Assembly (NCBI RefSeq): GCF_014839805.1
Contig: NC_051138.1
Coordinates: 10,166,983-10,230,982 of the forward strand
From: Manduca sexta
Lineage: Eukaryota; Arthropoda; Insecta; Lepidoptera; Sphingidae
DNA length: 64,000 nt
Direction: 5' to 3'
The notes under the pieces were generated by a model that made no database searches, had not been told where the DNA came from, and worked only from the letters and a program-made list of their open reading frames with translations. Positions within the stretch are counted from its first letter, which is position 1. Every line of letters starts with the position of its first letter. A program made the position numbers and the translations under genes. This document shows positions 17,701 to 29,967 of the stretch, one piece after another.

Positions 17701-20700
17701 AAAAATAAAAACCGCTATAAAATCCCTAAAATATTTTCATTTTAATAAAAAATTCGCTCTTACCTGACCAGTTGGGCATCCCTTGCTGTCGAGCAGTAGC
17801 ACCGAACTGTCGCCGAGACGTGAAGAGGCCACTAAATGATACGCCTCTATCTCCGCCTCGTCTGTAAGCAATCAATCATGAAATTGTTTTACCTGTAATT
17901 TTATGCTTTAATAATGATATTTACATCCTCAAAAATAAGTCTGTGTTGTTTTTTATTTGTACTTATCTTTACCAAAAGCCCATATAGGCATAAAATTCCA
18001 TTAGGCACTTTAGGTACCACCTACCACAACTAATCAAGGTATGTATGTACATAGGTATGAACCTATACTGATCCCCAAATAGGGGACCGTCCTGTGTTTG
18101 ATTTTGTACATTATTCTATATGTAATGTAATGGTTCTATTATAATTCTTTCTGTGTTATAATTTATATAACGTAAATATTTGATAATAATAATGAACAAA
18201 AATGAGTCCGGTCCCATATTAAAATAAGTGTACACTGACAGGAGAACGTTCCATATTAATTACTTTTTATTTCTACACTTGGTCATTATTCTCATATATA
18301 GGTAATAACATTCATTTATTCCTAACTGTACTTATTTCTTGTTTTCCTTCTTACGTCTGACTCTGCCATGACGTGTGGTCATGAGTCGTGACACATAAGT
18401 TTAAGTTTGCGACCGACCAAACGGAGTAGAAAGATGACTTGTACCGAATGGGTTATTGAATAACAATACGCGATCCTTATTTATTGTTTTAATATAGTAT
18501 GACAATTGTAGAGATTCATATTGGTGAGCATGGTTGTGAATTTAAACGATCACACGATGACTAATATGCCCATTGTCTACTATCGTAAAGTACAATTCTG
18601 TATTGAGGAAGATCGCTATTTTACTAGCCAATCTGTCATCTTAATGGCAAAAGCTAGATTAACATTCTCAGTAAATCATGGCCAAAAAAATATCAAATGT
18701 AAAGCGATGTTATCTTACAACTTAGTGTTATTTACCTTATTTAAATCTGAGATTACTTAGCAGGTAATGTTATTGCGGTGGATAGGATCAAAGGTCACGC
18801 TCCACTAGTATTAATATATATTTTTTAAATATGGCAACTATCAAGGGTCTAAGGATCAAATAATAATTATATTAATGCACATTGAAAGATCAACTTAAAT
18901 TTCATTGATGTTTTCAGTGTTACTTTCAAGGCCTCAATAATTACTTTCCATTACGTCACTTATCCGAAAATTTGCTTTATCCAATAAGCCAAACTAATGG
19001 GATCTCGGAATAGAAAAATGACTTTATCTAATTCAAATGAGTCAATTTTACGAGGTCTAACATCTTACCAGTGGTCTCTACCCTGAGGTAGAGTGGTTCC
19101 CCGAGCGACACGGCGCCGGCGCCGCGGCCGTCGCCAGCGCGCACCACGTACATGGAGAGCGGCGCCGCGCTCGCGCCGTACACCGCGGAGGCACCCGCCG
19201 CCGCCGCCGCGCGGTCTGCTTCCATTGATGAAGCTGACCGCCTGGATAATTAGCACTAGCTGTACGCTGGTGAGGGAATATTTATATACGCCCGGATAGC
19301 GAACATCGTACACAAGGTGTAAAACCCGCCATAGTGACCCATGTAAGTGTGTCGCGTTCTTGGAGCCTATATAAATCCGGTTTTCAACCAGACACCCCTT
19401 GTCAGTCAACACTTTGTCTGGATCCTACTCCACTAATACTCAGGTCAAAAAAAAACAACAGTTTACATTATTTAAAATTGGATTAGGATTACACACTACG
19501 TATTCCTCAGGCAGGAGTATGTAGAGACAGAAGTTCCGAGCTATAGCTAAGTGACAACACTTATCATAATATCTCTGATGCACTTGAGATGTTCACTTTT
19601 GTAGGTTGTAGTCTGATAAACTGAACAACAATAGAGCTCAGTAAAATATTTTAAGAAGCATTTCTCTCACAGTGTACTTACCCAGTTTCTTTAACAGCAA
19701 GCGTTGCGTTGATATGAGTCGGAGTTCGAGCGCCGGGCGAACACCCCACGCGCACCCACCGGTCGCCCGCTGTCTGGATGATCGGGTTGTTCTGTATCAT
19801 CACCATCACGTACGCCATCGTTCTGTACAAATAAGGTAACACAAATCAACGCCGGAATACAATTTAATTATGATTAATTTATTTTGACCTACATTTATAC
19901 TCGAGACAGTTACATTTAAATATTAAAAATATATAGAACTATGCGTGGTTGTACCTGTATCTCTATTGCCTACTTACTGCTGAATCTTTTGTTGTAGAGT
20001 TTTTATCGTGTAAAATTGCATTAAGTAAAAACAACCGATCGTTATATTATTTATTGAACTAAATTATGTTAATAGAATAATGTGTTAAGATTTGGAATCC
20101 AGCGATTTAGATTTAGAGTCCAGCGCAATATAGGTACTGTTAATAATAAAATCACCTGTTAATGATCCCATTAGGTCCATTAGAGATGCCGTAAGCGAAG
20201 TTGACGTCGCAATCGCCGTACATAGGTAGGGACAGTTTGACGACTCCGTTGTTAGGGGTCGCGCTGCATCGATCTCCTCGGCCAGGCACGTACATAATAC
20301 CGCGGAACACTCCTCGAGGACGGTATGTCACCAACAACTCTGTGCCCTGACATTCTACACTAACTGAAAATTATTTGATGTTGTATATTTAGATATTAAT
20401 TGCCTTTTACTAAACGACTGTACTTGATATTAAGATGCTGCAGAAGTTAAGAATAGGTAAAAATAATTTTTGTTTCTAGACTTGTACACTGACGGGGAAA
20501 CTTTATTCATTTATGTATTTTTAATTATTTTAACTAGTCTATAAGAGTCAAAAATATTGTATGTTTCCCATATAATACATAAATAAAATTAAAAATTAAA
20601 ATAAATATTGAATGAATCTCTCCTAGCTAAATTTCGGCCACGGTGCCCAATCTCAAACGTGATCAGCCAGGTACGCAGGAGATATTATAGTGCACAAGTG

Positions 20701-23700
20701 TGTGCGCAATACACAGATGCACTTTCTTTTCGTTTACTCTCACAGTCCGGTGAGACGGTAATTCGACATGACTGAAGAGAGTTCAGGCATAGAAGCAATG
20801 GCTTTACGTGCTTTTCGTAGCACGGGGGTAGCACACTGCCAATTATCTGAAGAAGAGCCGCGACAGCATATTTTTTAATATGGAAAAACCCAGTCACAAT
20901 TATTTTGCCTGACCAGGGATTTGAACCCTGGACCTCAGAGCTGTAGCCATACTCCTATCGCATAAGCATTACATTTACGCAACCATGGTAGTCAGTTATC
21001 TATACTTATAATAAATCTGTAGAGAGGTCAATTCTGTACATGAAATATATTTCCAAAATAACTATCAGGGGGTTATTAGGGATCGATACTGATGCCAAAA
21101 ATGCAATTAGTAAAATTTTTGTCTGTCTGTCTGTCTGTATAACCGTTATAGAAACAAAAACTACTCGACGGATTTTAACGAAACTTGGTACAATTATTTG
21201 TCATACTCCTGTGCTAGTTATAGTATACTTTTCATCACGCTACAATTAATAGGAGCAGAGCAGTGAAGGGAAATGTTGGGGAAACGGGAGAAGTTACTCC
21301 ATTTTTTAAGCTTCCGCCGCGTGTACAACCTTAATGGTTAAAGCTACACAGATTTGTAATATATATATTACAAGATGGGTAGTAATCTCCTGTATATTTA
21401 GTTACTCACGTTTAAATTTAAAAATATATCATAATTTTTTGATAATAAAATAAATGATGACATAAAAATTTATAGGAATATGATAGTATTCCATTTTCAT
21501 AACTTACTATTAAGGCACATTACTCGTCGATAATACGCGGCACCGGATATCCTGCGCAGAAGCCACGAGCCGGTGGTGACGAGGTCCTCGCTGTGCAGGT
21601 CACATACTCCTCGTAAAGCTGCTCTATCTTTTGCCGGTATCCACGTAAAACCTCGGCAAATGAAATGATCTTCTATTTCGCAAGCCCTTTTGCACTAAGT
21701 AATAGAACAACAATTCAAAGATCTATTCTTAGAGTGATCTCTATAAAACATTATTTATTGGGTTTAAAGATGTAAATTAGTGTGTACTTTATCTTTCTTT
21801 CATTAAGAAATCAAGCAAACATGGTTTAGTATACCTACAGGTTATAGGCAGTCTATAAACCGAAAAATGTACGACTCTAGAACGTGAAACAACGAGTAAA
21901 ATATATAAATTATGAATGTTTTATTTCGATAATAGGCCGGCTTAATAATATTAAAAACATTCTATGAAAATTTACCAAACACATAAATGACGTCACAGGT
22001 GAACACAAAGTTATTCACTTGCCAGATCGACTTCTCTTTTGGTTAAGCTAAGGGAAGTCGACATACAAAGACAATCGCTATTGACGTACAATAGCTGTTT
22101 GTTTAAATCAACCTTCCATTACAAACGAACTAGGGAAGTAACTTTGCTAAGCAATTGACTAACGATCTAATTTATTATGCGAGAATCAAACCAGCCTCTC
22201 CTGCCTCGTGATCCCCTCAAAATTCCATGGAGTTGATCGAAAGCTTTAAATTTTAGATTGTTAGGTGTACGTGTATCTATGTCATAGATATATATGTACC
22301 AGAGCTTTTTGTGGGGGCACATGGAGGCACGCAGTAACCCTAAGGGAAATTTCAAAAATATCGAAAAAATTGCCAGTAAAAAGTACAGAAGTACAAAAAA
22401 TGGTGGACTTACAACTTTCGAGAATTAGCGTGCCCCCAAAAAAGAAATGACAAAAAAGGCCTGTATGTACTTATGTACTATGTTGTTTATAAAAGACATC
22501 TATTACTTTTAGTAGGTAACAGATATGTAAATTGCCAACATAATTTTGTAACAGACTGTCATTATGTGCACGTCAAAGACTTACAATCGAATTCTATTGA
22601 CCTGATTTTTTTTATAATTGTTTTAATAATTCTGTATTATTTTATCAATGTTGACTTGTGCGCTACGAATTTGTAGTGCGTTGACGAAAATCCTCATATT
22701 ACGCTGCTTATAGGTAAGTAGGTAGGTTTCAACTTTAATCTCCTTCGAAATGTATTAATAATTTACAAAATATAAAACCAAAATAAATAAATCTTACATA
22801 TTATTACAAGTTTAAACCTGTTGCCTGCTCTGTAAGAATACCTCTCATAATTTCGCATTCATTATGCATTTTACGAAACATATAAGTACTAGGTACACGA
22901 GTAAGTTAGTAACCAAGCATATGTATAGCACAGATAACGCCGCCATAATTCCGTTTTAATATGCATAACTCACAAGTCACACCGTTAGTAGAGTAAAGAC
23001 TGCAAAACCAGGAAAATGGCAACAATTATATAATCAACTCACCTCATCTTTCGTATAGTTATTAAATGTGTAATCCACGTGTTTCAAAGTTTGATTATAA
23101 TATTCTTCATAGGAACATCTGTCGATTTTTCTTAAATCTGAAATAAAATATAAGTATTTTTTTAAATAGCGATATCTTTACTTATTTAGGTAAATAGTTA
23201 ACTAATAACGTACTTCCTAAAATATTATTTGTCTAGGATTAGAATATGATACTTCCTAACCGGATTTCGGCCATGGCGGCTAATTTCATCATCAGCGGAG
23301 ATCAGCTAAGTACGAAGGATATATTATAGTGCTGAAGTGTATGCGCAATACACAAGTGCACTCTCTGTTCCTTCACTGTCATAGTCCAGTTAGATAGCTG
23401 TGGCTGAGTATTTTTTTAGATAGAAAAACCCAGTTACATTTTTTTTTGACCCAACCCGGGATTTGAATCATGGACCTCAGCGCGGTAGTCATGCTCGTAC
23501 CGTGTACAATTACAACTATACCACTGAGGGAGTCTAAGAATATATTATTTAGGGTAAAAATATTAACTATAACTAAATTATAATTGTATTTACTTACAGT
23601 CGTGCCTACATTGATTCTCGATATAGAAAGTGTAATAATTAGACACTCTATAAGACTCAGGTTCAGTGAACTTATCTTCTGCATTGAGAAGGCAACTTCC

Positions 23701-26700
23701 GACCTTCGAATCAGAAGCTTGGATGTATTCAGCATCAAATACGCCCTCGGGACCTACCCATTGCGCTGACCTAAAGAAAAAAACTTTTGATATCTCATTC
23801 GGAATATATTACCTATACTTAACGTGACCATTTATTTTTCGTAACAAAACGGGACATCGGTTTATTTACGTCAAGCATAAAAAAAAACAATGGAAAAAAA
23901 ATAACACGGTTATTAGAAAATTTGTACTTCAACGGCCGAGTGTTGCACGTATGAAAACTCAGAAAATCGCGTTTTCCTGAACAACTATAAAGATAAAATT
24001 AAGAAGCAAACTGATCTAAATACAAAATTTTATACAAAACCGTTCAGTTGTTTCTGCGTCAGGGTCATAGCTAGACTTGAATTTAAGGTAGGGCAGCTGT
24101 TATTACAAGCAGGGCGGAAATAAAAATGTTACTAAATCTAATCTGCTCAATCGATTTTTGGTTTCCTTGACTCGTGAACATGAGCAAAAAAAAAAAGGTT
24201 TAATACTTAGGTAATTGTTAAGGTAATATACAGTTTGTAACAAAATTCCCATAAATCTCGAAAGAGAGTTATTTCACCCATCAATACGAATAACTCTTAC
24301 TATGGGACCAACTTCCAAATCGTAAAATTAAAAACCCGCTGCTCCATATATTTTCATTGCGTAGTAATGTACAATTTTGTTAATTATTAAGGTAGGGCAT
24401 TAGTATTTTAAGGTAGGGCATTGCCCCACAATGCCCCCCTCCTAGCTACGGCCGTGTTCTGCGTTTACTTCTGACAAACATACAAAACATCCAAACCTTT
24501 TTACAAACTTTTGTATTTATAATATTATTAAAATAAGATAGGATTGGATTATTAGATAATTATAAATTAAAAATATTATGTAACATACAAATGTTCAGTT
24601 TTATTTATATTTTTCTCAAGAAAAAAATTGTTTTATTACAGCTGTTTTTTTTTTATATATTGTCATTAGTTATCAACATCGTTTTCAGAACTGGAATCTG
24701 TAACTGAGTTTTTTCAGATGTCCACATTTTATTCATTAGAGAAAAGGTTCGTAGGCGTTGTAGCCAAGTAGCAGTCCGGTCGGCTCTTAAATTTTCGCAT
24801 GGTTTCGAAAAACGGGACAATTTTGTGTCCCCGAGTTTTTTCTGAGGACACCGGGACAGATTACCGAAAAACGGGACGGTCCCGTTCAAAACGGGACGTC
24901 TGGTCATGTTACCTATACTGTATACACACCTTCTGTAGTAAGGTTAACTCATTCATTCATTCGAAATGCCATTAGCCCCGCTCTCATGTGTTCATTAACA
25001 ATTGCTAAGAAAAGGAAAGTAAGTTTTTCATACTGTTTCCACGACAACATTGTGGCATCAAGAGTAAGCAACTAGCTTTCATGTCTCAGAAGGTATGCTT
25101 AAGTATAACAGCGTCACTTAAGTGATATCACAACAATAATTCAATTATTAATTATTTCGACGCTTAACGCCCCATTTAACATATAATAGATATAAGTATA
25201 CCTCCATTATGATGAACTATGATATTGTTTTTAATTTTAATCCTGATGAAAATTAGTATTATTCTAAGCATTAAGACTATTGTCGGTTAGCTAGCTTTAC
25301 AAATTTACCTACAATTTAAAATAAATAGGTATTATGGCCGTCTGTCACCTACCTGAATGTTCGGTCTCCATCCGGGGCGAGGACTGCGTCGTAGCAATCT
25401 TTAATGGTTGCATTAGACACTACCTTCAAGTGGGAACTTTCTGCATGGAGATTGTATCCCGGGGTGCTTTCAACTGCCCACCATCGCGAGCTACATTCTT
25501 CTGACACTAAATAAATTGAAATGAATTTAACATTTTGTTTAAATAAAAAAATAAACAGGTAATTGATTAAATAAAATCAAAATATATTAATTAGGAAACT
25601 ATCATCAACGAAGTTATCCTGGAAACAGATAGCGCCGAGTTGGAATACTTACGCCGCCAAATTTTCAAATATTTATAGATGCATTCATAATGTTATCATA
25701 ATAAGATTTTATTGCATCAAGCTCCAAAAAATAACTCTAAATATGACGACAAAATGATTAAAATTACTATGAAGTGCAGCAAACGGCTGTAAGCAAGTAC
25801 TCTATGAACTTTATGCTGTATACCTAAGTAATATGAAATTAATTAATTGTACTTACTGACTGATTGCACGTGTAGACATGTAATATAATTTAATCACGTT
25901 TGCGAGTTAAGTTATACCTATCTAAAGCAAAATCTGCAAACAAATAAGTGGGTCACCGACAGGCCAGCGATCACCCACAATAATGGAATACTTAAATACA
26001 ATAAAATGTAGTACCTACCTACATTATGTATGCTTCACTCTACAGGAATAAGGATACGAAATAATTGCGACGCCAGTCTATGGCAGGTACCTACATTTTT
26101 AAGAGCAATGGACTGACTCAGAAGTCTCTCTAAAGTAAACTACGTATGTAGAGCAAATTCGCATATGCGTACCCTACATTAATCAAAAAAGGACCTTTTA
26201 TTTAGCTAGTAAAAAAATAACAGAACGAATCTTACATTGTAAACAAATTTTCTTGAAGAACGTTGCGTCGCTGTCAACTTTTAGCTGAGGTTCGGGGGTG
26301 TCTGCAACCCCGAGGCAGTTGCCCTTGGAGTACGCTACAACTACGGCCGCGCAGTCGTCCAGCTCCCTACACCGAGCCAGGCAAGCCCCCGTCAGGGACT
26401 CTTCCTCACCGCTCGCTGAATATACGAAGACTGGGGCAGCCCTCTCTGACGTCACACCTGACCATCGCACGAAGCTTAACTTACGACCGCCGCCGCATTG
26501 GCTGGCACTGTCTGTATAAGTAAACGACGTACTGTAGAACTGACGATAAAAAAGATCTCCATGTCGTTAATCCACTGGGAAATGTAGATGGTAAATGTCT
26601 GTATAGCCGTTAATTATAACATTTAAAATGCTACAAGAAGACTCACATAATACGTAAAATTAAACTATGTCATAGACAGAAACTTCGTAGATAATATTGG

Positions 26701-27160
26701 CAATGTGGTGCAGCAACTTAGGTCCTTGCCTCTAGATCCTTTAAGTCACTGCCTTGACCGATGTTATTATAGTATATTTCAACGACAAGCTGATTTAATG
26801 GTTTTTAGTTAATATAATAAGGGTTAATAGGGACCATCGCGGTTGATACAATTATACCGACTACATATTGGGGCGAAGGTCACGAACACGAAGTCATATT
26901 GGGGCTATTTAGATTATTTTACCTACATAAGCTTTCCCTAGATTAGAACCCCTGTAGGTAATGGCAAAAATACCGATATGCCCGCGTAAACGGAATACGG
27001 CCCTCGGGCTATATTACTTTCTTTAAAACTGTAGATAACTCCAAGTACATAATATATATCATGCACCATTGAAAAGGGTTCCATAAAGTTAGACTTAAAT
27101 CAGGTACTTACTGTGAATAAAGAAAAGCACTGCCAAAATAACTACTCCATATGCCTTCAT
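14771..27160 (-). CDS. PAN/apple plus ZP-domain transmembrane protein of the apical extracellular matrix
   Basis: This is a probable cuticle or apical-matrix protein of the NompA/neyo/trynity class. Fourteen exons (27160-27112, 26511-26236, 25506-25353, 23770-23598, 23137-23043, 21694-21508, 20363-20156, 19822-19682, 19241-19069, 17861-17764, 17340-17200, 16969-16693, 15243-15114, 14903-14771) give 744 residues in one frame. A signal peptide (MKAYGVVILAVLFF) opens the protein. Cys-rich PAN-like modules follow at about 22-108, 112-212 and 223-310; the last has CKRACEIEDHFICRGF. The ZP domain (about 316-568) opens with VECQGTELLV, has FRGIMYVPG, and closes with FKAFRFP and CENKCKQVNC. Just after the last ZP cysteine, RVAR (575-578) is a likely furin site, where ZP proteins are normally cleaved. 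A hydrophobic helix at about 673-698 and a tail of about 45 residues end the protein. The exact orthologue is uncertain. Confidence 0.9.
17463..17720 (+). repeat. Diverged repeat related to the hairpin element in Gpb5
   Basis: It starts GATTTCTTATGTTTA and continues with ATTAGACATT, matching the sequence just before and at the start of the hairpin element at 46268. Towards its right end it has CTTCGAAACGTC followed by AAAAATAAAAACCGC, which echoes the arm of that element. It lies in an intron of the PAN/ZP gene. It is an old, partly deleted copy. Confidence 0.5.
20615..20997 (-). repeat. tRNA-derived SINE copy
   Basis: The minus strand begins GACTACCATGGTTGCGTAA and has a promoter-B-like box GGTTCAAATCC in CCAGGGTTCAAATCCCTGG. 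The element then passes into a shared body (GGGTTTTTCCAT, GCACTATAATATCTCC, TTGGGCACCGTGGCCGAAAT). The same body occurs in the copies at 23245-23541 and 33912-34275. It lies in a PAN/ZP intron and directly abuts a Helitron-like element at 20999. Confidence 0.75.
20999..21352 (+). mobile_element. Helitron-like copy, 3'-truncated
   Basis: It begins TCTATACTTATAATAAATC after an A. Over about 350 bases it is nearly identical to the first part of the element at 39244-40073, including a (GTCT)n run at about 21120. It stops at AAAGCTACACAG, so the 3' hairpin and CTAG end are missing. Confidence 0.75.
23245..23541 (-). repeat. tRNA-derived SINE copy
   Basis: On the minus strand it reads GACTCCCTCAGTGGTATAGTTG (A-box-like). 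A decayed B box follows (CATGATTCAAATCCCGGG), then the same body as the copies at 20615 and 33912 (GGGTTTTTCTATC, GCACTATAATATATCC, GGCCATGGCGG-like). It lies in the PAN/ZP intron between exons 23043-23137 and 23598-23770. Confidence 0.75.
24060..24456. mobile_element. Nested non-autonomous hAT-like element
   Basis: It begins CAGGGTCATAGCTAG and ends CTAGCTACGGCCGTG, imperfect inverted repeats of each other. An exact 8-bp duplication TTCTGCGT flanks it at 24052-24059 and 24457-24464. Two GGTAGGGCA motifs occur near each end in direct orientation. It has no coding capacity. It is inserted inside the larger 23820-24911 element. Confidence 0.85.
24656..24750 (-). pseudogene. Relic of hAT transposase C-terminus
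   Basis: On the minus strand this stretch reads FSLMNKMWTSEK followed by a Leu/Lys-rich segment. This fits the C-terminal dimerisation region of hAT transposases, which typically has FSLMN and W-T-x-E-[KR] followed by leucines. It is cut off from any intact transposase and lies within the 23820-24911 element, which supports the hAT assignment. The call rests on motif recall only. Confidence 0.5.
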
Positions 27161-28429
27161 AGCTGAACACTTGGACGTTAAATTATTTTAACTGTGCGCA
27201 CCACAATAATATTTCACAATTGTAGACATTCTAGGTGAAGTCCCAATATATTTTTAAAAGAACACTTTCTTTTCAAACCAAAAGTATCAGGGCCATAAGT
27301 TTGATTTAGTTATTATAGAGGCACAAAAAGCGTCGATGGGGTTTTGGATTTCTGTCGTAACTCCGTACGGATCAGTCTTCGAATGTCCACACTCGCACCT
27401 GAGCAAACACCACCTTGGGATTGAAACAGATATGCTCGCTTGAGAAATTTGAAATAGTTTTAAAATATATCCTTATATTCCGTTGTGATTTCAACTATAT
27501 CTCCGCGTCTGTAGATACGAGATACGAATATCGTGAGTCAGAGGTCGAACGCATCACATCTGCAAAATGCGTTATATGTCGGCGGTGGCTGGCCGACACT
27601 CGTGTCTACTGAAATGTTATGAAGTGCAGCCGTCATGTGGTGGCCCCCACCATACGCCTCTACCTACGTACAGCCGCGACCTTGCAGTTTATTATTATGG
27701 GTTTACAGACTACAATTTACAATAGAGTGACGAGTCGACGACAAACGACAGTGAAACCGAACTATAATAACGACGTTAGACTCAATAAAGACGCGTTTTG
27801 CAATGCCGGAGCACGTGGGATTGGCTGCAAATAAAACATTACCTACCTGCGGATGTAGGATGGTGGATACTTCACAATATTGACATCTTCCGGATGACGA
27901 ATTAAGTATAGACACATACATCCGTCTCCAGGAGGACGTCTTGGGAAAGATAGGAACGTCCTGCACAGCGATTGCCTATTCCGCACCTATTGTTACATAA
28001 GAGGACCCTATTAGTAATTGATTAGGCTACTCACCTGTCCTGTTTTGACCTACAAACTCAAACAGTTAATATATTCGTATCATTGTTATGTAAATGTGGT
28101 CTGTCTAGTGGTGTCGTGGCGTGATGGTAATTTTGTTCACGTAAATATTATGTTAAACGATACCAGTTATTATATCGTGGAGAATGCTTAGATAACGTTG
28201 TAGGTATACGGAAAGATATGGGTCGACGGAATATTCACAAAAAAACACACTGGAAAATTAATTTTGTAGTAACAGCAGTAATAACTTTGTATTAGTTAGT
28301 GGAGCAGAAGTAGATTACTATTTCAAAAAATGTAGAAGCAGGTAATCAGTTTCATAAGCACCTACTACTAATTGTAGATAAGTACTCATATATCGTATTT
28401 TAATAGGGTTACCAAAGAGTGATTGCCTC

Positions 28430-28560
28430 AAAGTTCTAGTAGGCAGCGTACCTGGCTTATATACCATGAGGTTCTGGGTTCAATTCCTAAATCACAAAGA
28501 GGAAAACTAAAATTTGACGAAAATACAGGATATCTGGGATCAGAATTTCTGCTTGGTATG
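28430..28560 (+). repeat. SINE-like copy with B-box motif
   Basis: It contains TAGTAGGCAGCG followed about 35 bases later by GAGGTTCTGGGTTCAATTCC, resembling the A and B boxes of a tRNA promoter. No tRNA cloverleaf can be folded with confidence, so a decayed tRNA-derived SINE is more likely than a tRNA gene. The downstream limit is uncertain. Confidence 0.4.
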
Positions 28561-29603
28561 GCGATAAACTGATTCCCTATCATATCATAGGCCATATAAG
28601 TCAGTGGTGGCCTTAACCGGGCTAAAGCAAAAAAGAACCGAACCGAGACCAGAAAAAAAAGAAATTTGACGAAAACAGCTACTAAGCAAGGTCCTCCAAG
28701 GCATCGACGAGACCCCTGTAAGCGCGAGGCCCTTATCTGGTTTGGTGCGGACAAAACCACGGCTAAAAGTTAGTCATTTACTATGGAACTTAACCATCGT
28801 GTGTGTAAAACATAAAGTATATAAAAATACTCTTATAAAATATCAATATTATCGTGACATACAAATAAACATAATACTGTTAGTTACAGTTGTCAGTGAA
28901 CGAGACCTTGCTACGTATACTATCGTATTTGTATGTATTTTTAATTTGCGTGATTAAGAGTCCGACCGCTTCCTCTTGCTTGTTTAGTCAAATAAGTTAT
29001 ATTTATATGCCACCAAAGTGTTGGGCATCAATTTGCAATATTAAAAACAAATAATACATTCAAGCATATTTATTTCTGTTTAGTATAAGGATTTCATAAT
29101 TTATTAGCTGATGGGTTTTAAGTAGTTACTAGGTAACACACATAAGTAGGTATAAAGGAATTTCACTTTGGATTTTGGTGACGTAAATACTATTTGCATC
29201 GATTATTTGAATAAAAAGTTTAACTATCTTCTGTACCTATAGATACGTGTGGGATATAGGGAAAATACAACATAACTGGTTTTTAAAGCATTTATTAATT
29301 TTTTTTCGATAAACAGGAAACGCAAATAATTGCTAACAAATTGTGCTCTTGATTTATATAACAAAAATATTGTGCAATATTCAAAACTTCGCGCACAAAT
29401 TGGCAAAACATTTCACGTTAAACGACGTTAGGCTCTGTTCATACAAAAATAAATTTCAGGTACAAAGAACAATACTCTGGTTGCATTTTTAAATTGTACA
29501 ATATTTAACATTCAATAGTTTTTTTTTACTAAGTTTTTTCTTTATGTACTTGTAACAAAAAACAAATTGACGAAGAGTTAGGCAATTTCGGCAACGATGC
29601 ACC

Positions 29604-29745
29604 GACATTTTCAATAAACGATCCCAATAATTCCTTTTTCCATCGCGAAAATTGACCAATCAGAGCACCAGTTTTTACCAGTTTAAAAATGACTTGATTG
29701 GTTTGTTCTCGGGATCGGTTCAACACTTTATATTGGGATCTTTCT
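29604..29745. repeat. Hairpin MITE-like element, family A
   Basis: GATCCCAATAA near the left end and TATTGGGATC near the right end are inverted copies. Inside, CGCGAAAATTGACCAATCA is mirrored by TGATTGGTTTGTTCTCGGG. A second copy with the same CCCGAAAATGGACCAATCAGA layout lies at about 53118-53245, downstream of Ror. Confidence 0.55.
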
Positions 29746-29776
29746 TTGAAAACTGCCGTAAATCAGCGATTCTTAA

Positions 29777-29967
29777 GCCTAATTTAGACTAAGCAATGAT
29801 TGCTATTTGCAAGTAATAATCGTATTTTGAATATCTGACAAAAGATTCATTTACGTGGAAACGGGAGAAAATTACTTCAGCATTGCGCATAATCAAACAG
29901 CGCAACAATTTTACGCAATGATTGCGTACGATTATTACTAGCAATAATTGAACTGTCTAAATGAGGC
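29777..29967. mobile_element. TTAA-flanked MITE (piggyBac-type target site)
   Basis: GCCTAATTTAGAC at the left end and GTCTAAATGAGGC at the right end are inverted repeats with one mismatch. TTAA flanks the unit on both sides (29773-29776 and 29968-29971). Subterminal GCAATGATTGCTATT... and ...TACTAGCAATAATTG sequences extend the symmetry. TTAA duplications are the hallmark of piggyBac-superfamily insertions. The unit is 191 bp and has no coding capacity. Confidence 0.75.

Larger units (their letters stand above)
23820..24911. mobile_element. hAT-type DNA transposon remnant with 8-bp target duplication
   Basis: Ends TAACGTGACCA (from 23820) and TGGTCATGTTA (to 24911) are inverted copies of each other. 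AAACGGGAC motifs lie near both ends. The flanks carry an identical 8-bp direct repeat, CCTATACT, at 23812-23819 and 24912-24919, the duplication length hAT elements make. The interior keeps a short piece of transposase-like coding sequence on the minus strand and holds a second element (24060-24456). It lies in the PAN/ZP intron between exons 23770 and 25353. Confidence 0.85.

Noticed and set aside
19065..19412. Long minus-strand frame rich in Arg and Gly overlapping the ZP exon
   Set aside because: It is an out-of-frame shadow of the GC-rich ZP exon (19069-19241). Only the other frame joins correctly to both neighbouring exons.
21116..21138. Tandem GTCT run as a candidate functional repeat
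   Set aside because: The same run is present in the sister copy at 39367, so it is part of the Helitron-like element.
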